Virus record (IMG/VR): IMGVR_UViG_3300035670_009268
Coordinates: 1-42,277 of that record
DNA: 42,277 nt
From: a virus
Strand: one strand, 5' to 3'
Shown here: one piece after another, positions 1 through 7,745 of the stretch
Numbering within the stretch: the stretch's first letter is position 1
Layout of the letters: each line of letters opens with the position of its first letter
The notes under the pieces: generated by a model
Told to the model about the DNA's origin: nothing
Database searches by the model: none
What the model saw: only the letters and a program-made list of their open reading frames with translations
Translations under genes and position numbers: made by a program

Positions 1-491
1 GCTGTTAGTGGATCTGCTACATATAAGAAATAACAATTGTAACATACTAATTCTAAATTTTCTAAAAGATAATTACATTTATTACCATCTTTAAAATTCA
101 ATAATAGTGGTGTTTTATAATCTGTTATTCTACGTTCATGAAACCCACAGCTATAACATTCATCTTTTAATAAAGCTTCAGCAACTAATCTAGATTTTAT
201 TTTTTCAGGGGTAAATGATTCCCATCCTGTTCCTGTTTCTACTATATTCCTTACGTTTGGATCTTTTCGTTTATTAGGAAGATATTTAGGTATTCCTTTT
301 CCTGATTGGTTTTTGTGTAAATCAAATAATGTTGGGGATTCTATATCACCATCATTCATTTTATAACTTTTAGCCCATGGTTTATAATGTTGGTATGATA
401 CACCTAAGTATTTAGCAGCAGCACGATTTGATTTTGTATATTTTATCGCACGTACAATATCTTCTTTACTTAATGGTTTAGCTTTTGGCAT
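1..491 (-). CDS. Partial treble-clef (HNH-like) DNA-binding protein
   Basis: An open frame starts at an ATG at 491 and runs off the left edge, giving 163 visible codons. The N-terminus (about residues 8-45) looks like a helix-turn-helix: an acidic/basic helix, then NRAAAKYLGVS. Around residues 107-150 two Cys-x2-Cys pairs (CYSC and CYNC) frame the segment NFKDGNKCNYLLENLELVCYN, which matches the HNH pattern DHIDGN..N..ENL..LC.NCH. The catalytic 'DH' is replaced by 'NF' and the final His by Tyr. What is seen is a zinc-binding treble-clef scaffold. That it is a DNA-binding protein or a decayed HNH endonuclease is inferred. The start overlaps the end of the upstream gene by 14 bases, which suggests translational coupling. 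The C-terminus lies outside the window, so completing residues there cannot be excluded. Confidence 0.7.
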   Translation of the reverse strand, partial: MPKAKPLSKEDIVRAIKYTKSNRAAAKYLGVSYQHYKPWAKSYKMNDGDIESPTLFDLHKNQSGKGIPKYLPNKRKDPNVRNIVETGTGWESFTPEKIKSRLVAEALLKDECYSCGFHERRITDYKTPLLLNFKDGNKCNYLLENLELVCYNCYFLYVADPLT

Positions 492-927
492 TATTTTTTC
501 TTTTAGGATTAGTTTCAATAAACTGTACTAAGTTCCATAAGTCTTCTGTGGTCTCCAACATAACTTCATTTCCATTGGAATCTAATATAGGATTAATAGT
601 TCCGTCTGGGTTGTAGCGCTCATAAAGGTAAAATAGTATAACTTCTGCTGCTTTAGGTTCAAAATGTAAATAGAGTAGACTATCTATAATTTGATAAAAC
701 AGTTCATCATATTTTGTAGTATTAATACCAAAATCGCCTTCCATCATTATCCCTCTATTAACAACATGATCTATTAGTGGGATAACATTAAGAAATATAC
801 CTTTTTGGATATCTTCTCTATTTTTTCTACGACGTTTTAAAGTACTTTTAACACCTATTATTTGATTAATTTGTTCTTGAAGGTGTGTTATATGATCGTT
901 CACTTCCATAACTATTGATAGATTCAA
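478..927 (-). CDS. Hypothetical protein, N-terminal coiled coil
   Basis: This 149-residue frame is not recognised. Its first third is probably a coiled coil followed by a basic patch (KRRRKNRED, about residues 31-39). The middle is helical and hydrophobic (DELFYQIIDSLLYLHF) and the tail is lysine/asparagine rich. The annotated Met overlaps the upstream gene by 62 bases. The Met at residue 7 (position 909) shortens that overlap to 44 bases and is an equally reasonable start. No signal peptide or membrane segment is visible. Its place in a run of short overlapping genes is typical of phage accessory or virion-assembly genes. A small-terminase-like role was considered because of the coiled coil, but there is no motif evidence and no neighbouring large terminase. 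Confidence 0.6.
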   Translation of the reverse strand: MNLSIVMEVNDHITHLQEQINQIIGVKSTLKRRRKNREDIQKGIFLNVIPLIDHVVNRGIMMEGDFGINTTKYDELFYQIIDSLLYLHFEPKAAEVILFYLYERYNPDGTINPILDSNGNEVMLETTEDLWNLVQFIETNPKRKNNAKS

Positions 928-1216
928 TTAATTTTTGTATATCACCACATGTTTCGTATTGTTCTAAGTTAGAATAATACCGTTGTGCTTTTTCTAATGA
1001 TTTTACCCAATCATTTCTATGGATTTGAACATAATTCCCACTTGAATGTAATTCAACAATAGTAGCTTCATTCTTTTTAGATGCATTTGCATCTTTTATC
1101 CCTGAAACCAGATTATTGTAAATTAATTCTTGTACTTGAGGATTTTCATGGAGTGTGTTTATATTAGCTCCAAATCCTAAACGTACATTTAAATTAGGAA
1201 TTTTTCTTCTAGCCAT
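866..1216 (-). CDS. Hypothetical protein (116 aa)
   Basis: This is a short soluble protein of unknown function with a basic N-terminus (MARRKIPNLNVRLGFG), a polar middle and a Tyr/Ser/Asn-rich tail. There are no cysteines beyond one (in YETCGD), no membrane segment and no recognisable catalytic motif. The start at 1216 is two bases downstream of the preceding stop (1219), which supports this Met and indicates an operon. Its 3' end overlaps the next gene. The small size, compact packing and absence of a signal peptide fit a cytoplasmic phage protein. I cannot name a family. Confidence 0.6.
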   Translation of the reverse strand: MARRKIPNLNVRLGFGANINTLHENPQVQELIYNNLVSGIKDANASKKNEATIVELHSSGNYVQIHRNDWVKSLEKAQRYYSNLEQYETCGDIQKLIESINSYGSERSYNTPSRTN

Positions 1217-1218
1217 GG

Positions 1219-1632
1219 TTATACTTCTTCTGGGAGAGTATCACTTGTATTAGGTGCTTGTGTTCCTCCTTCTAATGCAGATTTTATTAACATTTTTATG
1301 TTACTTAATCTAATTAAGAATCCTATTACATTTTCATAAGGTACATCTAAGTCTACATCTACACTTAACATGTGAGGTTCTAATCCGTTGTTTAACTTAG
1401 TTTTTAATTTTTGTGTTAACTCTTCTTTTTGAGACACACTATATCCTTTAGGTAATATAAATTGTACTTTAATACCTTTTTTAGTTGGATTTGGATTAAC
1501 ATCTAATTTTAATTTAGGTGTTTTAGGATTTTCCATATCCGATTCTACAGCAGCTTCTTCAGGTGTAATGTTATCTTCTCCTTCTGCTTCTAGAAATAAT
1601 TTTAATTCGTCTAATATACTAATACTATTCAT
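1219..1632 (-). CDS. Hypothetical acidic protein (137 aa)
   Basis: This acidic protein of unknown function begins with a helical segment (SILDELKLFLEAEGED). A Pro/Lys linker follows, then an alpha/beta-looking region between about residues 48 and 120 (VQFILPKGYS; DVDLDVPYENVIGFLIRLS). The C-terminus is Thr/Pro/Glu-rich and probably disordered. There is no signal peptide or membrane helix. The start overlaps the end of the upstream glycosyltransferase by 8 bases, so the two are probably translationally coupled. An acidic N-terminal region with a compact C-terminal domain would fit a virion or scaffold-type protein, but nothing in the sequence proves that. Confidence 0.6.
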   Translation of the reverse strand: MNSISILDELKLFLEAEGEDNITPEEAAVESDMENPKTPKLKLDVNPNPTKKGIKVQFILPKGYSVSQKEELTQKLKTKLNNGLEPHMLSVDVDLDVPYENVIGFLIRLSNIKMLIKSALEGGTQAPNTSDTLPEEV

Positions 1633-2674
1633 TATCTGGTTTTGATATAAATATTAATTCATTTTGGTATTCAGGCATTGAATTAATAGTAATTTTAAAT
1701 ATATCTAATTCAAAAGCACCAGGTTCACCATTTTCTTTAATTATGTCTGGTAGTTGTTGTAGAATGTTAAATGATTCTGGACTAAATTTTAATAAATCAA
1801 ATTCAACTACAATATCATTTTCTAATATTGGGTCATTATTTTTTATAGTTAATACTCGTTTTGATAAATCAAATGATGTATTTTCTTGTTCTAATTCAAC
1901 ATAATCCCACATTCTACCAACATTAAAGTTTTCAGTCACATATATTCTATCACAGAATAATTCTAATGTTTCTAATGCTGTTAATTGGCAATTATGAACA
2001 ACATAAGCTATATTGTATTTTACTGATGGTTTTCTTGAACCCCATTTTCTGATAAAATTACGATTTGAATTTCGTTCAATTTGTTGAAAATCTTTTACTG
2101 ATCTAGATGTTTTACTTACAAAATGGTAAACATGAGCTGAACTTACTTTTTGTTCGAACCCTGCTAGTCTACAACGTAAATGGAAATCATCATCTTCACA
2201 GAACATTTTAAAAGTATACCCGTCAATACCAATATAATCTTCTTTCATACATCCAAAGAATAATTGTGAACCACCATCAATTAAATTTTCTTCTAAATTA
2301 AAGTCATTAAATTTTTTCTCATCAAAAGTACTTAAATCCGAGCCAAAATCTGCAATAACTTTTCCAGGATATGTGTCCATGTAAATAGGAGGTTCTACGC
2401 GAGTATACGTCGTTATTCTGCCTTTAACTATGTGTTTATTCATAGTTTCAATGAAACCTGGTTTGATAACCATGTCATTATGGAGTAGTATTATCTTTTC
2501 ACCATTAGCTTTAGCTACAGCATTATTATGATTAATACCTAAAGAAACATCATCGTTAACTTCAACTATTATTTCAACTTCATTTTCATTAGGATATAAA
2601 TCTCTAATATTACGAACTAAATTATTAGTATATTGTTGATTAGAAGTAGTTACAGGAATTATTAATGATATCAT
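1625..2674 (-). CDS. Glycosyltransferase family 2 (GT-A fold)
   Basis: The N-terminus (residues 1-110) has the GT-A nucleotide-sugar-binding pattern: a hydrophobic first strand (MISLIIPVTTSN), a second strand ending in EVNDD, and an acidic metal-site motif (LLHNDMVI) near residue 66. A second acidic cluster (FCEDDDFHLRCR) near residue 160 fits the acceptor-side catalytic base region of GT2 enzymes and is followed by a His (VYHF). Residues after about 215 form an extra domain of unknown role. It overlaps the GDP-mannose dehydratase gene by 4 bases (ATGA type), which places it in the same operon as the GDP-sugar synthesis genes. Donor and acceptor are unknown; a GDP-deoxysugar donor is an inference from context. 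Confidence 0.8.
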   Translation of the reverse strand: MISLIIPVTTSNQQYTNNLVRNIRDLYPNENEVEIIVEVNDDVSLGINHNNAVAKANGEKIILLHNDMVIKPGFIETMNKHIVKGRITTYTRVEPPIYMDTYPGKVIADFGSDLSTFDEKKFNDFNLEENLIDGGSQLFFGCMKEDYIGIDGYTFKMFCEDDDFHLRCRLAGFEQKVSSAHVYHFVSKTSRSVKDFQQIERNSNRNFIRKWGSRKPSVKYNIAYVVHNCQLTALETLELFCDRIYVTENFNVGRMWDYVELEQENTSFDLSKRVLTIKNNDPILENDIVVEFDLLKFSPESFNILQQLPDIIKENGEPGAFELDIFKITINSMPEYQNELIFISKPDNE

Positions 2675-3639
2675 TTTTGTAATAATTTAATGTCATTTTC
2701 AACCATTATTTTAACCATATCTTGAAAACTTGTTCTCGTATACCAATTTAATTGTTTTTGAGCTTTAGTACAATCTCCAAGCAATATATCTACTTCTGCT
2801 GGTCTAATAAATTTAGGGTCTATTTTGATATATGGTTCCCAATTTGTTATTCCTATTGCATTGAATGCTTCATCTAAGAATTCTCTGATAGACCAAGTTT
2901 CACCAGTTGCTATAACATAATCATCTGGGGTGTCTTGTTGTAACATTAACCACATAGCTTCAATATAGTCAGGAGCGTAACCCCAATCACGTTTTGCGTC
3001 TAAATTCCCTAAAGCAATGTGATCCGCTAAACCTAAATGAATTTTAGCTACACCATTAGTTATTTTTCTAGTTACAAATTCTAAACCACGTCTTTCAGAT
3101 TCATGGTTGAATAATATACCAGAACAAGCAAACATATTATATGATTCTCTATAATTTTTAGTTATCCAATGACCATATAACTTAGCAACACCATAAGGTG
3201 AACGAGGATAAAATGGAGTTGTTTCTTTTGCAGGATTTTCTACCATACGTCCAAACATTTCTGAAGATGATGCTTGGTAAAATTTTAATTTGTCAGAACC
3301 ATATTCTCTAATAGCTTCTAACATTCGTAATACTCCTAAACCTGTTACATCACTTGTTTGTTCAGGTGTATTCCAACTTTCTCCAACAAATGATTGAGCA
3401 GCTAAATTATATACTTCGTCAGGTTGTGATTCCTTTAAAGCTCGAAGTAGTGAATTTTGATCGGTTAAATCACCTTTAATAAAGTTAATCTTATCTTCAA
3501 TATGAGAAACATTATTTCTGTTTTCTCCTGAACTTCTTCTTTCTAAACCATAAACGGTATATCCTTTTTCTAGTAAGAAATCAGCTAAATGACTTCCATC
3601 CATCCCGTTTATTCCGGTTATTAATGCAACTTTACTCAT
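2671..3639 (-). CDS. gmd: GDP-mannose 4,6-dehydratase
   Basis: This enzyme converts GDP-D-mannose to GDP-4-keto-6-deoxy-D-mannose, the first step to GDP-L-fucose and related deoxysugars. It is an extended short-chain dehydrogenase: the Rossmann motif GxxGxxG is at residues 9-15 (GINGMDG), a Ser-rich catalytic strand (ASSSEMFG) at 123-130, and the YxxxK catalytic pair is Y149/K153. The segment LFNHESERRG is a hallmark of the Gmd family. At 322 residues it is slightly shorter than typical cellular Gmd (about 345-370). The start leaves one base from the preceding stop; the leader is A/T-rich without a Shine-Dalgarno. It lies one gene away from GDP-fucose synthase, so the pair is a complete two-step GDP-L-fucose pathway from host GDP-mannose. 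Confidence 0.95.
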   Translation of the reverse strand: MSKVALITGINGMDGSHLADFLLEKGYTVYGLERRSSGENRNNVSHIEDKINFIKGDLTDQNSLLRALKESQPDEVYNLAAQSFVGESWNTPEQTSDVTGLGVLRMLEAIREYGSDKLKFYQASSSEMFGRMVENPAKETTPFYPRSPYGVAKLYGHWITKNYRESYNMFACSGILFNHESERRGLEFVTRKITNGVAKIHLGLADHIALGNLDAKRDWGYAPDYIEAMWLMLQQDTPDDYVIATGETWSIREFLDEAFNAIGITNWEPYIKIDPKFIRPAEVDILLGDCTKAQKQLNWYTRTSFQDMVKIMVENDIKLLQK

Positions 3640-3640
3640 A

Positions 3641-4516
3641 TTATTTATCTTGATTTATTCTATTTGGTGAGCCATCCATAATAGGCATAGGCATATATTG
3701 TCCTAAAGGTCCGTGTGATGGTAATTTTCCATATTTTTCTATAAAGCGTTGTAAGCTTCTTTGTTCATATGCTGCTAGATGAGCTGGTCTTTGATTCAAA
3801 TTATCATCTGGGAAGCGACTAGTTCTAGAAGCGAAATGGTAAAGTACAGATTTACTAGTTAGTTTAAATTTAAAACCTTCATTTAACATTCTAATAAAGA
3901 TGTCTGCGTCTTCCCAGTACATTGGTGCAAATCGATCATCGTTTCCACCTATATAATCCCAATCTGCTTTTTTAATAACTCCACTTACTCCTTGAGGAAC
4001 ATCAAACATAATATCGTTTGTATTACTGAATTCATTACTCCATTCTAAGAAAAATTTATCGTTGAAGTTATGATGAAATTCACCAAAAGCATCTACAGGA
4101 ACTTTTATTACTCCTGGTCTACTGTTAGGATCATTAAATATATCTGGTTCTACTCGGTAACTAAACGCCCATGTTTTATCTTCAGGATTGTTTTCACAAA
4201 TATCAATTAATGCTTTATCCCAATCTTGAGCTAAATAGAAATCTGAAGATAAGAAACCAATATATTTAGTTTTAACTTTACTAGCGCAGAAATTCATCCC
4301 TCCACCTATTCCTCGAGGTGTTTCATTTTTTTCAATATAAATTTCTAAATTATATCGTTCTTTATTTTCTTCTAACCATTCATCAGTACCATCAGTACAA
4401 TTTTCAGCATGTATAACAAATGGAGCATCTTTATGATATCCATTTTCTCTAGCGGAGTGAACTGCTAATTTTAAATAATTTAAGGTGTTGAATGTAGATA
4501 GTGCGTAAGTTATCAT
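3641..4516 (-). CDS. Glycosyltransferase family 2
   Basis: The fold is GT-A: an N-terminal strand (MITYALSTFN), the Asp-containing second strand (ENCTDGTDEW) and a metal-site equivalent (FLSSDFYLA) near residue 92. The downstream acidic motif MYWEDADIFIR near residue 200 resembles the ED catalytic-base motif of GT2 enzymes, and a His follows (VLYHFASRTSR). The segment YHFxSxTSR is shared with the GT2 at 1625-2674, so the two are probably related. It sits between gmd and fcl, with one base to gmd and none to fcl. That placement suggests it uses GDP-fucose or its 6-deoxy precursor, but specificity cannot be read from the sequence. Confidence 0.82.
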   Translation of the reverse strand: MITYALSTFNTLNYLKLAVHSARENGYHKDAPFVIHAENCTDGTDEWLEENKERYNLEIYIEKNETPRGIGGGMNFCASKVKTKYIGFLSSDFYLAQDWDKALIDICENNPEDKTWAFSYRVEPDIFNDPNSRPGVIKVPVDAFGEFHHNFNDKFFLEWSNEFSNTNDIMFDVPQGVSGVIKKADWDYIGGNDDRFAPMYWEDADIFIRMLNEGFKFKLTSKSVLYHFASRTSRFPDDNLNQRPAHLAAYEQRSLQRFIEKYGKLPSHGPLGQYMPMPIMDGSPNRINQDK

Positions 4517-5443
4517 TTATTTATTTAAATTTTGTTTATACCATTCATATGCTAATTGGATCCCTTCTTTTAATGATATAGAAGATTTCCATCCTGTTTT
4601 TCTTAATTTTTCACATGAGAATCCTTTTCGTGGGTGACCTTCAGGCTTATCAGTATTATATATAATATTACCTTTAAATTCTAAAACTTCAGCTACTAAT
4701 TCAGCTAAATCTTTTATAGTAATTTCATATTCGCTACTGCAATTATAAGACCCAATATACGAACTATCTATTAGAGAAACACATGCTTTTGCAACATCTT
4801 CTACATAAACGAATTCTCTCATTTGTTTTCCACTACCCCAAATTTCAACATCAGTTCCATTTTGTTTAGCTTCGTGAAATTTTCTAATTAAGGACGCCAT
4901 AACATGAGAATTTTCAGGATGATAATTATCTCCAGGTCCGTATATGTTATTTGGTATTACTACTGCATAGTTTAAACCATATTGCATGTTGTATGCTTCA
5001 CACATTTTTATTCCAGCTATTTTAGCTATAGAATAATGTTCGTTAGAAGGTTCTAATAATCCTGTTAACATTGCTTCCTCACTAATAGGATTTTCAGCAT
5101 ATTTTGGATAAACACAACCACTACTAACAAATAATACTTTTTTAACATTATTTTCTTTACATGCATTTATAGTATTACTTTGCATCATTAAATTATCGAA
5201 AATAAAATCAGCTCTATAAGTCATATTAGCGTATAAACCACCTACTTTAGCAGCTATTAAGAAAACATACTCTGGTTTATGGTATGCAAAATAAGCTTTA
5301 ACATCTTGGGGATTTACTAAATCTACTTCTTTTCTAGGAGGTGTTAATAAGTTATTATATCCCAATTCTTTTAACATTCTGACAACAGCTGAGCCTACCA
5401 TTCCTGTTGATCCTGTTATTAATATTTTTGAATTTTTGTCCAT
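4517..5443 (-). CDS. fcl: GDP-L-fucose synthase
   Basis: This bifunctional 3,5-epimerase/4-reductase turns GDP-4-keto-6-deoxy-mannose into GDP-L-fucose with NADPH. The Rossmann motif is G11-x2-G14-x2-G17. The catalytic region reads VSSGCVYPK with S107/S108 and C110, and Y137/K141 form the YxxxK pair. These positions line up closely with the known E. coli enzyme residues (Ser107, Cys109, Tyr136, Lys140). The NNIYGPGDN and SHVMASLI segments are family hallmarks, and 308 residues is close to the usual length (about 320). The gene follows the transferase at 3641 with no spacer. With gmd it forms a complete GDP-fucose module in a phage genome. Confidence 0.95.
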   Translation of the reverse strand: MDKNSKILITGSTGMVGSAVVRMLKELGYNNLLTPPRKEVDLVNPQDVKAYFAYHKPEYVFLIAAKVGGLYANMTYRADFIFDNLMMQSNTINACKENNVKKVLFVSSGCVYPKYAENPISEEAMLTGLLEPSNEHYSIAKIAGIKMCEAYNMQYGLNYAVVIPNNIYGPGDNYHPENSHVMASLIRKFHEAKQNGTDVEIWGSGKQMREFVYVEDVAKACVSLIDSSYIGSYNCSSEYEITIKDLAELVAEVLEFKGNIIYNTDKPEGHPRKGFSCEKLRKTGWKSSISLKEGIQLAYEWYKQNLNK

Positions 5444-5444
5444 A

Positions 5445-6314
5445 TTAAGTATTATATATTAATTTATGAATAAGTTCGTTGCATTGTTTTTCATATTTTT
5501 TATACACTTCACCTCCTCTAGCAGTACTAGTTCCTAATCTTTTTTTAGGATGTGTGCAATTATGTCCTTTTAGTCTAGTAGGAATATGATATTGAGGAAT
5601 ATTATGTTTTTTCATAAACAATTCCATATAATAATCATGACCACCTAAATGAACACCTTCTACTATAAATGGATATGGAAAATTACTAGATACAGCTGCC
5701 ATTGCACCATCTACTTTGGGTTGAGTTAATTTAACTAAAGCAGGTTCATACTGTGAGTTAAATTTATTTAAATCTTCTTGATTTATATAATGTCCTACTC
5801 CTAAAGGTTCAGGTGTATTTCTTTGAGGTTCCTCAGGAGGTCCAGTTCTTGGAATTTGTTGTATAATAGGATGTTCTATTTCATCCCAAGTAGAATCCCA
5901 CATTTTTCTATTTGATAAAGATACAAGGTGTGGATGATCTATATTAATGTTTTCTAATAAGAAGAAATAATCTTCAGGAACTAAACAATCACTTTCTAAC
6001 CACACTGTATATTTTGCTTCACTTCTATATGATTCTCGAGCCCAATCTCCTATATTATAAAAAGGTTCATTATCTGTTTTCCTAATTATAGTAGCATTTT
6101 TTAATACAGGGTGATCTAAAAATACATCAAACATTTGTTCAGGGATAAACCCTTCATCTGGTTTTTCAATATATGTTTGAGAATTTAAACATAATATTAA
6201 ATCTACTGGTTGAGTTGCGTTTGATATTGCTTGTTGTATTGAGTCTAATGTTTCATTAATCATTTGACTTTCATACCACATTATATGTAGTGTTGCTGCT
6301 ATATTATACTTCAT
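5445..6314 (-). CDS. Glycosyltransferase-like protein (GT-A)
   Basis: The protein begins with a GT-A type strand (IAATLHIMWYES) and has a donor/metal motif WLESDCLVPEDY near residue 109, placed as in GT2 family enzymes. The C-terminal part carries several His residues (GVGHYI, VHLGGHDYY, KGHNCTHPKKR) that could form an acceptor or metal site. There is no membrane segment or signal peptide. It starts one base after the preceding gene's territory and overlaps the next transferase by 11 bases, so it is co-transcribed with the deoxysugar genes. Assignment to a precise CAZy family is uncertain; a role in phage-directed glycosylation is inferred from context. Confidence 0.65.
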   Translation of the reverse strand: MKYNIAATLHIMWYESQMINETLDSIQQAISNATQPVDLILCLNSQTYIEKPDEGFIPEQMFDVFLDHPVLKNATIIRKTDNEPFYNIGDWARESYRSEAKYTVWLESDCLVPEDYFFLLENINIDHPHLVSLSNRKMWDSTWDEIEHPIIQQIPRTGPPEEPQRNTPEPLGVGHYINQEDLNKFNSQYEPALVKLTQPKVDGAMAAVSSNFPYPFIVEGVHLGGHDYYMELFMKKHNIPQYHIPTRLKGHNCTHPKKRLGTSTARGGEVYKKYEKQCNELIHKLIYNT

Positions 6315-7038
6315 AACTTTGGGCTAAATACATCATTTTTTGTTGTTCTTGGGCTAAACCGTTATTGATGAAAAATTTATTCATACCATTAGAAGCATAT
6401 TCACAATATTGTTCTACAGTAATATCTGCTTTTTTTTCTTTTGTAGTTTTAGCTACTAAATGAGGTACTGCAATATAGTCTACTATTCCTATTTTCCAAT
6501 CCTTTTTTTCACATACTATACCTGAGTATATGTCTAATCCCCATCCGTATACTAAATCCATACTAAATTGTTGAATTTCTTCTATTAGTCTTCTATGAAT
6601 TAATGGAGACATAAAGTCAACCCACGGTACTTGTCTTACATTTTTAGTTCCATAATTACGCATTTGACGCCATAAATCTGTCTCTAATCTAACTTGAAAT
6701 ACAGAAGGAGATAATACTGTGTAATCTTGTTCTATCATTTCTGTTCGTAATGTATCTACAAAGTTATCACCATGGACAATAAGATCATTACTTAAAAATA
6801 ATAAAGAATCATACTCAGGATTTTCTAAAACATATTGGAAAGCTAAATTCATAGCTCCTCCAAAATAGCAATTTTCTTCTGTTTCTAAGTGTACAACTTT
6901 AGGTTTACCTTCAGGCGAACTAGCATTATCGAATATTAAAATATCATGAGTATTAGTTTGATATTTTTTTAATTCATCATATAAGAAATTAGTATATTCT
7001 GGTAAGTTATGATTTAGGATTGTTACTAGTGTTTTCAT
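6304..7038 (-). CDS. Glycosyltransferase family 2
   Basis: This is a compact GT-A protein (244 aa) with the classical GT2 order: strand MKTLVTILNHN, nucleotide-binding Asp in IFDNASSPEG near residue 36, the conserved ENCYFGGAMNLA loop near residue 55 (equivalent to N-x-G-x-G-x-A-x-N in rhamnosyl/galactofuranosyl transferases) and metal motif FLSNDLIV near residue 81. Between about 150 and 170 a Trp/Asp segment (YGWGLDIYSG) fits the acceptor-side ED/DxD region. The start lies 32 bases inside the upstream reductase gene, so translation is probably coupled. It is placed among deoxysugar synthesis genes; the FGGAMN loop makes a rhamnosyl- or fucosyl-type transferase plausible but unproven. Confidence 0.82.
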   Translation of the reverse strand: MKTLVTILNHNLPEYTNFLYDELKKYQTNTHDILIFDNASSPEGKPKVVHLETEENCYFGGAMNLAFQYVLENPEYDSLLFLSNDLIVHGDNFVDTLRTEMIEQDYTVLSPSVFQVRLETDLWRQMRNYGTKNVRQVPWVDFMSPLIHRRLIEEIQQFSMDLVYGWGLDIYSGIVCEKKDWKIGIVDYIAVPHLVAKTTKEKKADITVEQYCEYASNGMNKFFINNGLAQEQQKMMYLAQSYEV

Positions 7039-7744
7039 TTAAAAATTTATAAAGTTTAGAAGTATTTGTTGAAACGTCACCAGGTACATGTTCTGGTTTG
7101 AGTGATTCCTTAACTCCTTTAGTTTGTTCTGCTAATTGATATATGGTTTTTAACTCTGTTCCTACGTTGAATATACCAACAGCTTCTGCATTTACCAACT
7201 TAATTATTAAATCTGCTATTACATCTACGTAATCAAAATTACCTATTTGATCGGTCCAAGCATATTCAAATTGAAATGGTTTTTCTTTAAATAAACATCG
7301 ACATATTAAATGGTCAGGATTAGTTAAAGATATATATTCATCTGCTAGTAATTTATAGTAACTGTACCAGTTATTTGAAGGAACAGGCAAATCCTCCTCA
7401 GTAGCATTAGATATAGAATCGGCATAAACATAATCTGTTGATATATGTACTAATTTAATTTTATTTTTTTTACAGAAATCTGAAAGTAATGCTACTGATT
7501 TGTAATTTGTGTTGTATATGTCTTCTTTATTAGGAGAATAAGTATCTGTATTAGCTATACAATTGATTATAACATCATATTTGTTCCAAAATGCTACTCC
7601 ATTATAACCTTGCATAAAAAATGAAGGGTAACTAGTTGAGTCATTTATATCAAAATTATCTTTTTTTCTTGATATGTAATCCCACCCAGCTTGTCTTACT
7701 AATTCAGAACCTAATAATCCGTCTCCTAATATTGCTATTCTCAT
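7007..7744 (-). CDS. RmlD-like nucleotide-sugar reductase (SDR family)
   Basis: This extended short-chain dehydrogenase resembles dTDP-4-dehydrorhamnose reductase. The N-terminus carries the nucleotide-binding GxGxxG-type motif (ILGDGLLGSEL, residues 4-14), the strand INCIAN follows, then the catalytic ISTDYVY motif and a YxxxK pair (YSYYKLLAD). At 245 residues it is shorter than RmlD (about 290); the substrate-binding C-terminus is reduced. The neighbours are an RfbH-type dehydratase (7746) and GDP-fucose genes. It may reduce a 4-keto sugar made by the dehydratase, as ColC- or RfbS/RfbJ-like steps do in 3,6-dideoxyhexose synthesis; that role is inference. The exact substrate and cofactor are unknown. 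Confidence 0.78.
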   Translation of the reverse strand: MRIAILGDGLLGSELVRQAGWDYISRKKDNFDINDSTSYPSFFMQGYNGVAFWNKYDVIINCIANTDTYSPNKEDIYNTNYKSVALLSDFCKKNKIKLVHISTDYVYADSISNATEEDLPVPSNNWYSYYKLLADEYISLTNPDHLICRCLFKEKPFQFEYAWTDQIGNFDYVDVIADLIIKLVNAEAVGIFNVGTELKTIYQLAEQTKGVKESLKPEHVPGDVSTNTSKLYKFLNENTSNNPKS

Positions 7745-7745
7745 A

